Positions 1-4,584 of a stretch of 5,960 bases of DNA are shown in pieces (positions within the stretch are counted from its first letter, which is position 1; each line of letters starts with the position of its first letter). A program made the translations under genes and the position numbers. The stretch comes from an uncultured Clostridia bacterium (GTDB lineage: Bacteria; Bacillota; Clostridia; Christensenellales; Borkfalkiaceae): assembly GCA_947581885.1 (NCBI GenBank), contig CANPWF010000111.1, forward strand, positions 1-5,960. Reading direction: 5' to 3'. The notes under the pieces were generated by a model, which saw only the letters and a program-made list of their open reading frames with translations, was not told the origin of the DNA and ran no database searches.

Positions 1-862
1 CAGCGTCCATGGCGACGTTTCCGCCCCCCACCACCACGGCGTGCTTGCCGCGGTAGACGGGTGTTTCCGCCCCCTCTTCATACGCCTTCATCAAATTGAT
101 GCGGGTGAGATATTCGTTGGCGGAAAACACCCCGACGGCGTTCTCCCCCTTGATATTCATAAAGCGGGGAAGTCCCGCGCCCGTGCCGAGGAACACCGCC
201 CGATAGCCGTTTCCGAGCAGTTCTTCGGCGGAAAACGCCTTGCCCGCCACGCTGTCGAGTTCGAACTTCACGCCGAGCGAGGAGAGAAGGTCGACCTCTC
301 TTTGCACGACGGTTTTGGGGAGACGGAAGGCGGGGATCCCATAAACGAGCACCCCGCCCGCGCAGTGCAGGGCTTCAAAGACGGTGACTTCATACCCGCG
401 CTTTTTGAGCTCTCCCGCGCAGGATAACCCCGCGGGCCCCGAACCCACCACCGCGACGCGGATGCCATTGGAGGGGACGGGCGTTTCTTTTGCGGAAGGG
501 GCATGGTCGGCGCAGTAGCGTTCCACCCGCCCGATGGCGACGGGCTCCCCCTTTATTCCCCGCGTACAGCGTGCCTCGCACTGCCGTTCCTGCGGGCAGA
601 CCCTTCCGCAGACCGCGGGAAGGGAGGAAGTCTCGCGGATGACGCGGTAGGCTTCCCCGAACTTCCCCTCCGCGGCGAGCCCCAAAAAGGCGGGAATATC
701 CACGCCGACGGGGCAACCCATAGCGCAGGGCTTGTTTTTACAGCGCAAACAGCGTTGTGCCTCGATTTTCGCGTTCTCTTCGGTGTAGCCGAGGGCGACT
801 TCGGAGAAGTTGTTTCTCCTCACTTCGGGGGCCTGCACGGGCATTGTTTGGCGTTCGCTCAT
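1..862 (-). CDS. nfnB: NfnB: NADPH-side large subunit of NADH-dependent ferredoxin:NADP+ oxidoreductase (GltA/GltD-like), 3' end cut off
   Basis: The first 287 codons are visible, starting at ATG 862; the C-terminus lies left of the window. The product is a cytoplasmic iron-sulfur flavoprotein of the glutamate-synthase small-subunit family. Seen: an N-terminal cluster domain with Cys38, 41, 46, 50 (CLRCKNKPC...GCP) and Cys85, 89, 95, 99 (VCGRVCP...QCEARC); an FAD-binding GSGPAG at about 140-145; and the second, NADPH-binding Rossmann motif VVVGGGNVAMDA at about 276-287, right at the edge. Glu114 in IGRVER aligns with the region giving a non-Cys ligand in related enzymes (inference). The gene begins one base after nfnA stops, and its SD-like AAGGGGGA (about 871-878) lies inside the end of nfnA, so the two are co-transcribed and probably translationally coupled. 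The pairing with NfnA favours the bifurcating transhydrogenase over a stand-alone NADPH glutamate synthase (gltA), the usual alternative annotation. No frameshift is seen. Confidence 0.92.
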   Translation of the reverse strand, partial: MSERQTMPVQAPEVRRNNFSEVALGYTEENAKIEAQRCLRCKNKPCAMGCPVGVDIPAFLGLAAEGKFGEAYRVIRETSSLPAVCGRVCPQERQCEARCTRGIKGEPVAIGRVERYCADHAPSAKETPVPSNGIRVAVVGSGPAGLSCAGELKKRGYEVTVFEALHCAGGVLVYGIPAFRLPKTVVQREVDLLSSLGVKFELDSVAGKAFSAEELLGNGYRAVFLGTGAGLPRFMNIKGENAVGVFSANEYLTRINLMKAYEEGAETPVYRGKHAVVVGGGNVAMDA

Positions 863-863
863 T

Positions 864-1706
864 TCAGTTTTCCCCCTTTTCCATGAGATGGCAGTGTTTC
901 TCCCGCGCCCGCGCTTCGAAAGCGGAGTAGGTTTTCAAACGAAGCATCGCCTCGTCGAAATCGATGAGGTGCGCGTCGAAATCGGGACCGTCGACGCAGG
1001 CGAACTTCATCTCGCCCCCCACGCTCACGCGGCAACAGCCGCACATGCCCGTGCCGTCGATCATGATGGGATTCATGCTCGCGACCGTCTTGATATGATA
1101 AGGTTTTGTTGTGAGGGCGACGAATTTCATCATGACGAGAGGCCCCACCGCAAAGACGGCATCGAACTTCTCCCCGCTTCTTAAAAGCCTTTCCAAGGGA
1201 AGGCACACGTTGCCCTTCTCCCCCATGCTCCCGTCGTCGGTGACGAGGAAATTCCGATCGGATACCTTTCCGAACTCCTCTTGCAGAATGACGAGATCGC
1301 GGGCGCGGAAACCCGTGATCGAGGTGACTTCCGCCCCCTCTTCGTGCAACCGTTTTGCGACGGGGTAGGCGATCGCACAGCCCACGCCGCCCCCGACGAC
1401 GGCGACCTTTTTGAGCCCTTCCACTTCCGTCGGATTGCCCAAGGGGCCCACGAAGTCGGCGATGTACTCCCCTTCCCGCTTGGCGTTCAATTGCATCGTC
1501 GCCCCGCCGACGATCTGGAAGATGACGGAAGCGGTGCCGCGTTCCCTGTCCGTATCGGCGACGGTGAGCGGGATGCGCTCGCCCTTCTCGTCCGCGCGGA
1601 CGATGACGAACTGCCCCGCAAGTGCCTTTCGGGCGACGAGCGGTGCCTCGACTTCCAATCTTACGACCGTTGGATTGAGCGGGCGTTTGGAGACAATGCG
1701 AAACAT
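864..1706 (-). CDS. nfnA: NfnA: FAD/[2Fe-2S] small subunit of NADH-dependent ferredoxin:NADP+ oxidoreductase
   Basis: This 280-residue protein has the usual length for sulfide dehydrogenase/dihydroorotate dehydrogenase-type electron-transfer subunits. Seen: a ferredoxin-reductase-like FAD domain (residues 1-95) with the flavin motif RIPLT at 44-48; an NAD-binding domain starting at VAVVGGGVGCA (101-111) with FAVGP at 185-189; and a C-terminal [2Fe-2S] site with Cys222, Cys225 and Cys237. Asp217 stands where PyrK-type proteins have the first cysteine (D-x4-C-x2-C-x11-C). From family knowledge, Nfn enzymes use such an Asp ligand, which separates this gene from pyrK. NfnA takes the NADH side and NfnB the NADPH side, coupling NADH and reduced ferredoxin oxidation to NADP+ reduction. 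The ATG at 1706 has an SD-like AAGGGG six bases upstream and a strong sigma-A promoter about 40 bp upstream. It is the first gene of the operon. Confidence 0.93.
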   Translation of the reverse strand: MFRIVSKRPLNPTVVRLEVEAPLVARKALAGQFVIVRADEKGERIPLTVADTDRERGTASVIFQIVGGATMQLNAKREGEYIADFVGPLGNPTEVEGLKKVAVVGGGVGCAIAYPVAKRLHEEGAEVTSITGFRARDLVILQEEFGKVSDRNFLVTDDGSMGEKGNVCLPLERLLRSGEKFDAVFAVGPLVMMKFVALTTKPYHIKTVASMNPIMIDGTGMCGCCRVSVGGEMKFACVDGPDFDAHLIDFDEAMLRLKTYSAFEARAREKHCHLMEKGEN

Positions 1707-1720
1707 CCTTCACCCCTTTT

Positions 1721-1734
1721 TCCGCATGTGCGGA
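1721..1734 (-). repeat. Perfect palindrome-like dyad in the nfnA leader
   Basis: TCCGCA and TGCGGA flank a 2-base centre, between the predicted nfnA transcription start (about 1740) and its ribosome binding site (1713-1718). As RNA it could form only a 5-bp stem with a 4-base loop. As DNA it is an operator-like dyad at about +7 to +20. No known regulator site was recognised. Confidence 0.45.
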
Positions 1735-1746
1735 GAAGATAGTTCT

Positions 1747-1775
1747 ATTGTATCACGGGCGGAAGGGAATGTCAA
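1747..1775 (-). promoter_or_regulatory. Sigma-A promoter of nfnA
   Basis: On the minus strand, TTGACA (1775-1770) is followed after 17 bases by TACAAT (1752-1747), preceded by TGA to give an extended -10 (TGATACAAT). The -35 is perfect and the -10 matches 5 of 6. The predicted start is near 1740, giving a leader of about 34 nt. The -35 box lies 50 bp from the divergent -35 of degV. Confidence 0.85.
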
Positions 1776-1825
1776 ACCGATAGAGAAAAAACAAGAGGAA
1801 TGCTCGGATTTTTTTCACAATTTCC

Positions 1826-1855
1826 TTGACAAAGAAGGTGAGTTTTCTGTATAAT
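1826..1855 (+). promoter_or_regulatory. Sigma-A promoter of degV
   Basis: TTGACA (1826-1831) and TATAAT (1850-1855) are both perfect consensus boxes, with an 18-base spacer. AT-rich sequence lies just upstream (1810-1823). The predicted start near 1862 gives a leader of only about 20 nt. A GGAG at 1871-1874 sits 7 bases before the degV ATG. Confidence 0.88.
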
Positions 1856-1865
1856 GAGGAAAACT
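1841..1865. promoter_or_regulatory. Operator-like inverted repeat over the degV -10 box
   Basis: AGTTTTC (1841-1847) and GAAAACT (1859-1865) are perfect 7-bp inverted arms around an 11-base centre that contains the entire TATAAT box. A repressor bound here would block RNA polymerase. The regulator is not identified. Confidence 0.45.
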
Positions 1866-1881
1866 ATTTTGGAGACGGATC

Positions 1882-2751
1882 ATGGCAAAAGTCAAGATCG
1901 TCACCGATTCGAACAGCGGCATCACCCAAGAGGAAGCGAAGAAACTGGGGATCTTCGTGCTCCCGATGCCCTTTCTGATCGATGGCGAGGAGTATTTTGA
2001 GGATATCAACCTCACCCAAGAGGAATTTTACCGCCACTTGCAGGGAGACGCGTCTGTCTCGACTTCGCAACCCGCCGTCGGGAACGTCACCGAGCTTTGG
2101 GATTCTCTGCTCGCGGACGGGAGCGAGATTGTGCATATCCCGATGTCGAGCGGACTCTCCGAGAGCTGCCACACCGCCGAAGGGCTCGCCAAGAACTACG
2201 GCGGAAGGGTGCAGGTCGTCGACAATCACCGTATCTCCATCACGCAAAAGGAGAGCGTGGTCGACGCTGTGAAGCTCGCCGAGCAGGGGCGTTCCGCCGC
2301 CGAGATCAAGGATTATCTCCTCACGACGAAGGCGGACAGCAGTATCTATATCTCCCTCGATACGTTGAAGTATCTCAAAAAGGGAGGCCGCCTGACCCCC
2401 GCCGCCGCGCTCATCGGCACCATTCTGCGCATCCGTCCCGTCCTGCAAATCCAAGGGGACAAGCTCGACGCTTTCAAAAAGGTGCATACCCTCAACAAGG
2501 CGAAGGAAGTGATGATCGAAGCCCTGCGAGCCGACCTTTCCACCCGCTTCGCGCCCCTCGTCAAGAGCGGGGAGATGTGCATTTCCGTCGCTCATACCGC
2601 AAGCTACGAGGAAGCCGAAACGTTCAAGGAAGAACTGCACGCCGCCTTCCCGAGCGTTCCCATCCACTATTGCGATCCCCTTTCGCTCTCCGTCTCCTGC
2701 CATATCGGACCGGGGGCGGTCGCGTGCGGGTGCACGAGATTTCTCAAATAA
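1882..2751 (+). CDS. DegV family (FakB-like) fatty-acid-binding protein
   Basis: This 289-residue protein has normal length for the DegV family. Family members bind a fatty acid in a deep pocket, and some (FakB) present it to the kinase FakA for phosphorylation before phospholipid synthesis. Seen, in order: the N-terminal VTDSNSGI (7-14); the loop with Thr61-Ser62 in STSQP (60-64); MSSGLS (88-93) with Ser93; LKYLKKGGR (162-170) ending in Arg170; IRPVLQ (184-189); and HIGPGAVA (274-281) with His274. Thr61, Ser93, Arg170 and His274 fit the fatty-acid carboxylate-binding positions known in FakB proteins. No signal peptide or membrane segment is seen. The ATG at 1882 follows a GGAG by 7 bases. 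The gene is monocistronic, with its own promoter and terminator. No fakA lies nearby, so the partner and ligand cannot be named. Confidence 0.95.
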   Translation: MAKVKIVTDSNSGITQEEAKKLGIFVLPMPFLIDGEEYFEDINLTQEEFYRHLQGDASVSTSQPAVGNVTELWDSLLADGSEIVHIPMSSGLSESCHTAEGLAKNYGGRVQVVDNHRISITQKESVVDAVKLAEQGRSAAEIKDYLLTTKADSSIYISLDTLKYLKKGGRLTPAAALIGTILRIRPVLQIQGDKLDAFKKVHTLNKAKEVMIEALRADLSTRFAPLVKSGEMCISVAHTASYEEAETFKEELHAAFPSVPIHYCDPLSLSVSCHIGPGAVACGCTRFLK

Positions 2752-2766
2752 TTAAAAATTTGAAGG

Positions 2767-2793
2767 AGCGACTGCCGCGGCGGTCGCTTTTTT
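2767..2793 (+). terminator. Intrinsic terminator of degV
   Basis: A hairpin at 2767-2788 starts 15 bases after the degV stop. Outer arms AGCGAC/GTCGCT continue through a T-G pair to a 9-bp stem with a CGCG loop, followed at once by TTTTTT (2788-2793). On the other strand the same hairpin is followed by a weaker, displaced T run, so it may only partly stop transcription of the convergent gene at 2799. Confidence 0.88.
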
Positions 2794-2798
2794 CGTGC

Positions 2799-3470
2799 TT
2801 AAAAGGTATTCTTTTGGCGGCGGGAGAAGCCGCGAAGGCGGGTCTCGACGAGGTGATATTCCTGCTCGCGCTCCAAATCATAGACGCAGGGGCTCTGCGG
2901 GGAGGAGAAACGCAGTTTTCCGCCGATGTCCGCGGCCTCCGCATAGCCGAACGCACACACGCAGACGGGCACGCCGTACAAAAAGGAATGGGCACGCATG
3001 AGCGTCTGTTCGAGCCCGTCGGTGAGTTCACCGAACACGCAGAGGACGACTTCCGCCCCGCACACCGAGAGCGTTTGAATGACCTGCGGGAAGTAGAGAT
3101 CTTCCGCGACGACGATGCCGATCTTCCCCGCCGACGTTTGAAAGATCTTCACGCCCGCCCCACAGCGGAACTCCGCGCCGTCGATGCGGTTGACCATATC
3201 CGAAACGCCGAGAATGTGCCCCCTCTCCGCCACAACAACGGACTTTCGCTTTACCCCACGGGCATCGGTATAGCACCCGCAGACGACAACGTTCTTCTGC
3301 TCTTTGGAGAGAATGGCAACATCCTCGAAAAGGTTCGTCTCCCCCGAGAGCTCGCGTTCGTAGCTGACATTGCCGAGGGCATGAAAGGAAAAACAGACGA
3401 CATCTGAAGGGGGATTTTCCCGCTCCGAAAACTCATGAAGGGTGCCCTTTGTTACAAAACAGATGCGCAT
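2799..3470 (-). CDS. Nitrilase-fold (carbon-nitrogen hydrolase family) protein lacking the catalytic triad; probable pseudoenzyme
   Basis: The protein has 223 residues from ATG 3470. Nitrilase-superfamily structure is visible: an initial strand MRICFV; DVVCFSF (about 23-29) where active members have a D-hydrophobic-FPE strand; GHILGVSDMVNR (about 84-95) in the place of the G-x-hxG-xxRKxHL segment; GKIGIVVAEDLYFPQ (115-129) matching the GxhGhxICYDxRFPE nucleophile region; then GAEVVLC and RAHSFLYGVPVCVCA. At the Glu, Lys and Cys triad positions it has Phe29, Met92 and Ala122, so amidase or nitrilase chemistry is not expected. The frame is intact, arguing against simple decay. Starts at 3479 (ATG) and 3494 (TTG) are also open. 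None has a good SD; 3470 is chosen because family members usually begin at this strand. It converges with degV. Its function is unknown. Confidence 0.75.
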   Translation of the reverse strand: MRICFVTKGTLHEFSERENPPSDVVCFSFHALGNVSYERELSGETNLFEDVAILSKEQKNVVVCGCYTDARGVKRKSVVVAERGHILGVSDMVNRIDGAEFRCGAGVKIFQTSAGKIGIVVAEDLYFPQVIQTLSVCGAEVVLCVFGELTDGLEQTLMRAHSFLYGVPVCVCAFGYAEAADIGGKLRFSSPQSPCVYDLEREQEYHLVETRLRGFSRRQKNTF

Positions 3471-3555
3471 ACAAATCATAGTATGCAGGAACAAGATTTT
3501 TGGGAAGAGGACGGATTTTTGTTTTTTTTCGCGATTTTCCCCATATTATGCGTGA

Positions 3556-3567
3556 CATAGTACTATG
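3556..3567. repeat. 12-bp perfect palindrome upstream of the nitrilase-like gene
   Basis: CATAGTACTATG is its own reverse complement. On the minus strand it overlaps the spacer of a weak promoter-like pair, TTTGCA (3571-3566) and TAATAT (3548-3543), spaced by 17 bases, about 85 bp before the start of the nitrilase-like gene. It could be an operator; chance is also possible. Confidence 0.35.
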
Positions 3568-3643
3568 CAAACGGTGGAAATCCGAAAGTTATGGGTGGAA
3601 AATGGGGGCGGGGTGCGCTCCCCCCTCGCCCTTCCCTCGCTGT

Positions 3644-3680
3644 CCCCTTTGGGGAAAGTGTCCCGAAGGGACAAAAGGGG
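3644..3680. repeat. Nested hairpin element
   Basis: An inner perfect hairpin TGTCCC-GAA-GGGACA (3659-3673) is enclosed by CCCCTTT (3644-3650) and AAAGGGG (3674-3680). It resembles the other CTCCCC/GGGGAG-type hairpins of this island and marks its left side. There is no T-run after it, so it is not a standard terminator. Confidence 0.5.
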
Positions 3681-3703
3681 TCGGAACGTTCGGGCGCACG
3701 TCC

Positions 3704-3762
3704 GTCCTTCGACAAGCTACTTCGCCTTGCGGCTCGTGCGCCCTTCGGTCGGACAGGATGAC
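3704..3762 (-). repeat. Repeat unit 1, with expanded centre
   Basis: Read on the minus strand, the ends GTCATCCTG (3762-3754) and AGCTTGTCGAAGGAC (3718-3704) look like the two halves of a short dispersed repeat of the type common in bacterial intergenic DNA. They are separated by 35 extra bases (3719-3753). The ends ATCCT and AGGAC are nearly complementary, as in the other units. Confidence 0.45.
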
Positions 3763-3765
3763 GTG

Positions 3766-3810
3766 CGCCCCACGTCATGTTGAGCGTAGTCGAAACATGG
3801 ACGTGGGGCG
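3766..3810 (+). repeat. Repeat unit 2 in a long hairpin
   Basis: The arms CGCCCCACGTC (3766-3776) and GACGTGGGGCG (3800-3810) pair over 11 bp. After one bulged G, ATGTT (3777-3781) pairs with AACAT (3794-3798), closing a 12-base loop GAGCGTAGTCGA. This is the strongest secondary structure in the window. The inner part belongs to the same motif family as the unit at 3972-3995. There is no adjacent T-run. Confidence 0.6.
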
Positions 3811-3829
3811 GAGAGTGCACACCCCCTCA

Positions 3830-3870
3830 CCGCCGCCAAGGACGCGGCGGAGCTCCCCCAAAAGGGGAGC
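3830..3870. repeat. Two tandem GC-rich hairpins
   Basis: CCGCCGC/GCGGCGG (3830-3836 with 3844-3850, 7-base loop) is followed one base later by GCTCCCC/GGGGAGC (3852-3858 with 3864-3870, loop CAAAA). Both stems are perfect 7-bp pairs. The second arm and its downstream tail recur at 4050-4070. The layout resembles intergenic repeat families seen in many clostridial genomes (from general knowledge, not checked). Confidence 0.55.
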
Positions 3871-3883
3871 CAAGGAAACGGAG
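3864..3883. repeat. Direct repeat, copy A
   Basis: Starts GGGGAGCC and ends ACGGAG. It matches 4050-4070 at about 18 positions with one single-base gap. It overlaps the right arm of the second tandem hairpin. Confidence 0.5.
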
Positions 3884-3903
3884 AGCGGAGTACGTGCCCA
3901 CCT

Positions 3904-3929
3904 CATCCTGAACCGAAGGTGAAGGGATC
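3904..3929 (+). repeat. Repeat unit 3, diverged
   Basis: Begins CATCCTGA and ends AAGGGATC, so the arms ATCC and GGAT still pair. The loop differs from GAGCGNAGTCGA and contains a small ACC-GAA-GGT hairpin. Its outer sequence CACCTCAT (3899-3906) is exactly inverted at 3993-4000, joining units 3 and 4 as an inverted pair. Confidence 0.4.
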
Positions 3930-3971
3930 CCGCCCAACTCCATACGTACATGTGTGTTGAGAACCGTGCGA

Positions 3972-3995
3972 GATTCCTCGACTGCGCTCGAAATG
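3972..3995 (-). repeat. Repeat unit 4
   Basis: On the minus strand, ATTTC pairs with GGAAT (four Watson-Crick pairs and one T-G) around the loop GAGCGCAGTCGA. That loop is identical to the loop of the unit at 3776-3799 except at one base, while three of the five arm pairs differ. Confidence 0.55.
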
Positions 3996-4049
3996 AGGTG
4001 ACGGGTGGTGCCGAGAAGCAGGGGCAAGTGTACGGTGCGACTGCCCGAG

Positions 4050-4070
4050 GGGGAGCCGAGGGATACGGAG
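4050..4070. repeat. Direct repeat, copy B
   Basis: Second copy of the 3864-3883 sequence, without the intact hairpin to its left. It lies next to the ymxH terminator and marks the right side of the repeat island. Confidence 0.45.
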
Positions 4071-4071
4071 T

Positions 4072-4108
4072 AAACGAAAAGCGGCGGGAATTTTCCTTCC
4101 TCGCCGCC
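4072..4108 (-). terminator. Intrinsic terminator of the sigE-sigG-ymxH transcripts
   Basis: On the minus strand, GGCGGCG (4108-4102) and CGCCGC (4086-4081) form the base of the stem. It is extended by GGAA/TTCC across a one-base bulge with a GGAAAA loop, and is followed by TTTTCGTTT (4080-4072). It lies about 100 bp after the ymxH stop; no better terminator is nearer. Confidence 0.75.
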
Positions 4109-4207
4109 AAATTGCTCGTTCTCGTTCTGTTGCCCGAATCTTTTTTTCTTATGGGTTTCCCCCATTCGCCCGTCGTTCACGGCAGAGTGCTTCCCTATTC
4201 CACCGGT

Positions 4208-4549
4208 TTACTCGTAATCGCCGTAGTCGCGGCGGTCGGGGCGGGGCGTGTCGAAGGGTGCGCGGGGCGGGGGCGGAGGAGCGTCCTCCCACTTCCCCCT
4301 GCGTTTTTCGGGCTTCGGAGCCGATTTCACATCGACGAGTACCACGTCGATGCCGATCTTGCGGATACATTTCAGCTCGATGAAAAGGTCCGCCTTCCCC
4401 CACCGTATTCCCCTTCCGCCGGGCACAACGATCCCCTGCACCCGCCCTTCGGGGAAGGTAAACACCACGTCGCACACCTTGCCGAGGCGTTTGCCGTCCA
4501 AGAGGTTGACGACCTCCATTCTTTTCAATTCGCCGCAACTTGTTTCCAC
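4208..4549 (-). CDS. ymxH: YlmC/YmxH family PRC-barrel sporulation protein with a proline-rich tail
   Basis: The protein has 113 residues from a GTG start. Residues 7-74 form a PRC-barrel-like domain typical of YlmC/YmxH: ELKRMEVVNLLDGKRLGKVCDVVF, then a strand pair ending in VQGIVVPG (37-44), ELKCIRKIGIDVVLVDV (58-74). Family members are usually about 80-90 residues. Here a charged, proline-rich tail (75-113) with six prolines or near-prolines in a row (91-95) ends in acidic and tyrosine residues. The molecular role of the family is not well defined; its place after sigG is conserved in many spore formers. It starts 35 bp after the sigG stop, so it is probably in the same transcript. No clear SD precedes the GTG; an ATG at 4519 would remove the family's N-terminal segment and has no better SD. 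Confidence 0.85.
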   Translation of the reverse strand: METSCGELKRMEVVNLLDGKRLGKVCDVVFTFPEGRVQGIVVPGGRGIRWGKADLFIELKCIRKIGIDVVLVDVKSAPKPEKRRGKWEDAPPPPPRAPFDTPRPDRRDYGDYE

Positions 4550-4554
4550 ATTCT

Positions 4555-4562
4555 ATTGTATG
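4555..4562 (-). promoter_or_regulatory. Possible sigma-E-type -10 element before ymxH
   Basis: CATACAAT (minus strand, 4562-4555) equals the sigma-E -10 consensus known from Bacillus and also contains a sigma-A-like TACAAT. No convincing -35 lies at the right distance. Transcription from it would start at or next to the GTG at 4549, giving a leaderless message, so the call is weak. Confidence 0.25.
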
Positions 4563-4584
4563 CGGAACCTATTCGGATGTTGCG

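Larger units (their letters stand above)
3471..4207. other. Long non-coding region carrying a repeat island
   Basis: No convincing gene is found in these 737 bases. About 3471-3600 is the upstream region of the nitrilase-like gene: A/T-rich, with T runs at 3515-3529 and a 12-bp palindrome at 3556-3567. About 3600-4070 is GC-rich and full of hairpins and related repeat units. About 4072-4207 is the 3' part of the ymxH transcript, with the terminator and a small hairpin (ATGGG/CCCAT, 4151-4165). Frames that are open across the island are low-complexity translations of repeats with no start signals. Confidence 0.75.

Noticed and set aside
41..886. Plus-strand open frames opposite nfnB
   Set aside because: The minus-strand frame carries both cysteine clusters and both Rossmann motifs without interruption; the plus-strand frames have no recognisable domain or ribosome binding site.
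1813..1820. TTTCACAA, a half-site like that of the redox repressor Rex, near the nfnA/degV promoters
   Set aside because: No second half-site lies at the required spacing.
2097..3407. A 436-residue plus-strand open frame over degV and the nitrilase-like gene
   Set aside because: It is Arg-rich, out of frame with degV, crosses the degV terminator and is antisense to the nitrilase-fold gene; this is a high-GC shadow frame.
3479..3485. CATACTA, a sigma-G-like -10, just before the nitrilase-like gene
   Set aside because: No GAATA-like -35 lies 17-18 bases upstream, and it would give a nearly leaderless message.
3704..3718. Spo0A-box-like TTGTCGAA (minus strand)
   Set aside because: It is part of a dispersed-type repeat unit with no nearby promoter that it could control, so the match is probably coincidental.
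3644..3870. Hairpins as intrinsic terminators
   Set aside because: None is followed by a T-run on either strand and no gene ends nearby.
3600..4070. CRISPR array
   Set aside because: The repeats differ in length, orientation and spacing; there is no regular repeat-spacer pattern.
3827..4180. A 117-residue minus-strand open frame in the repeat island
   Set aside because: It translates hairpin repeats and the ymxH terminator, has no ribosome binding site and resembles no known family.
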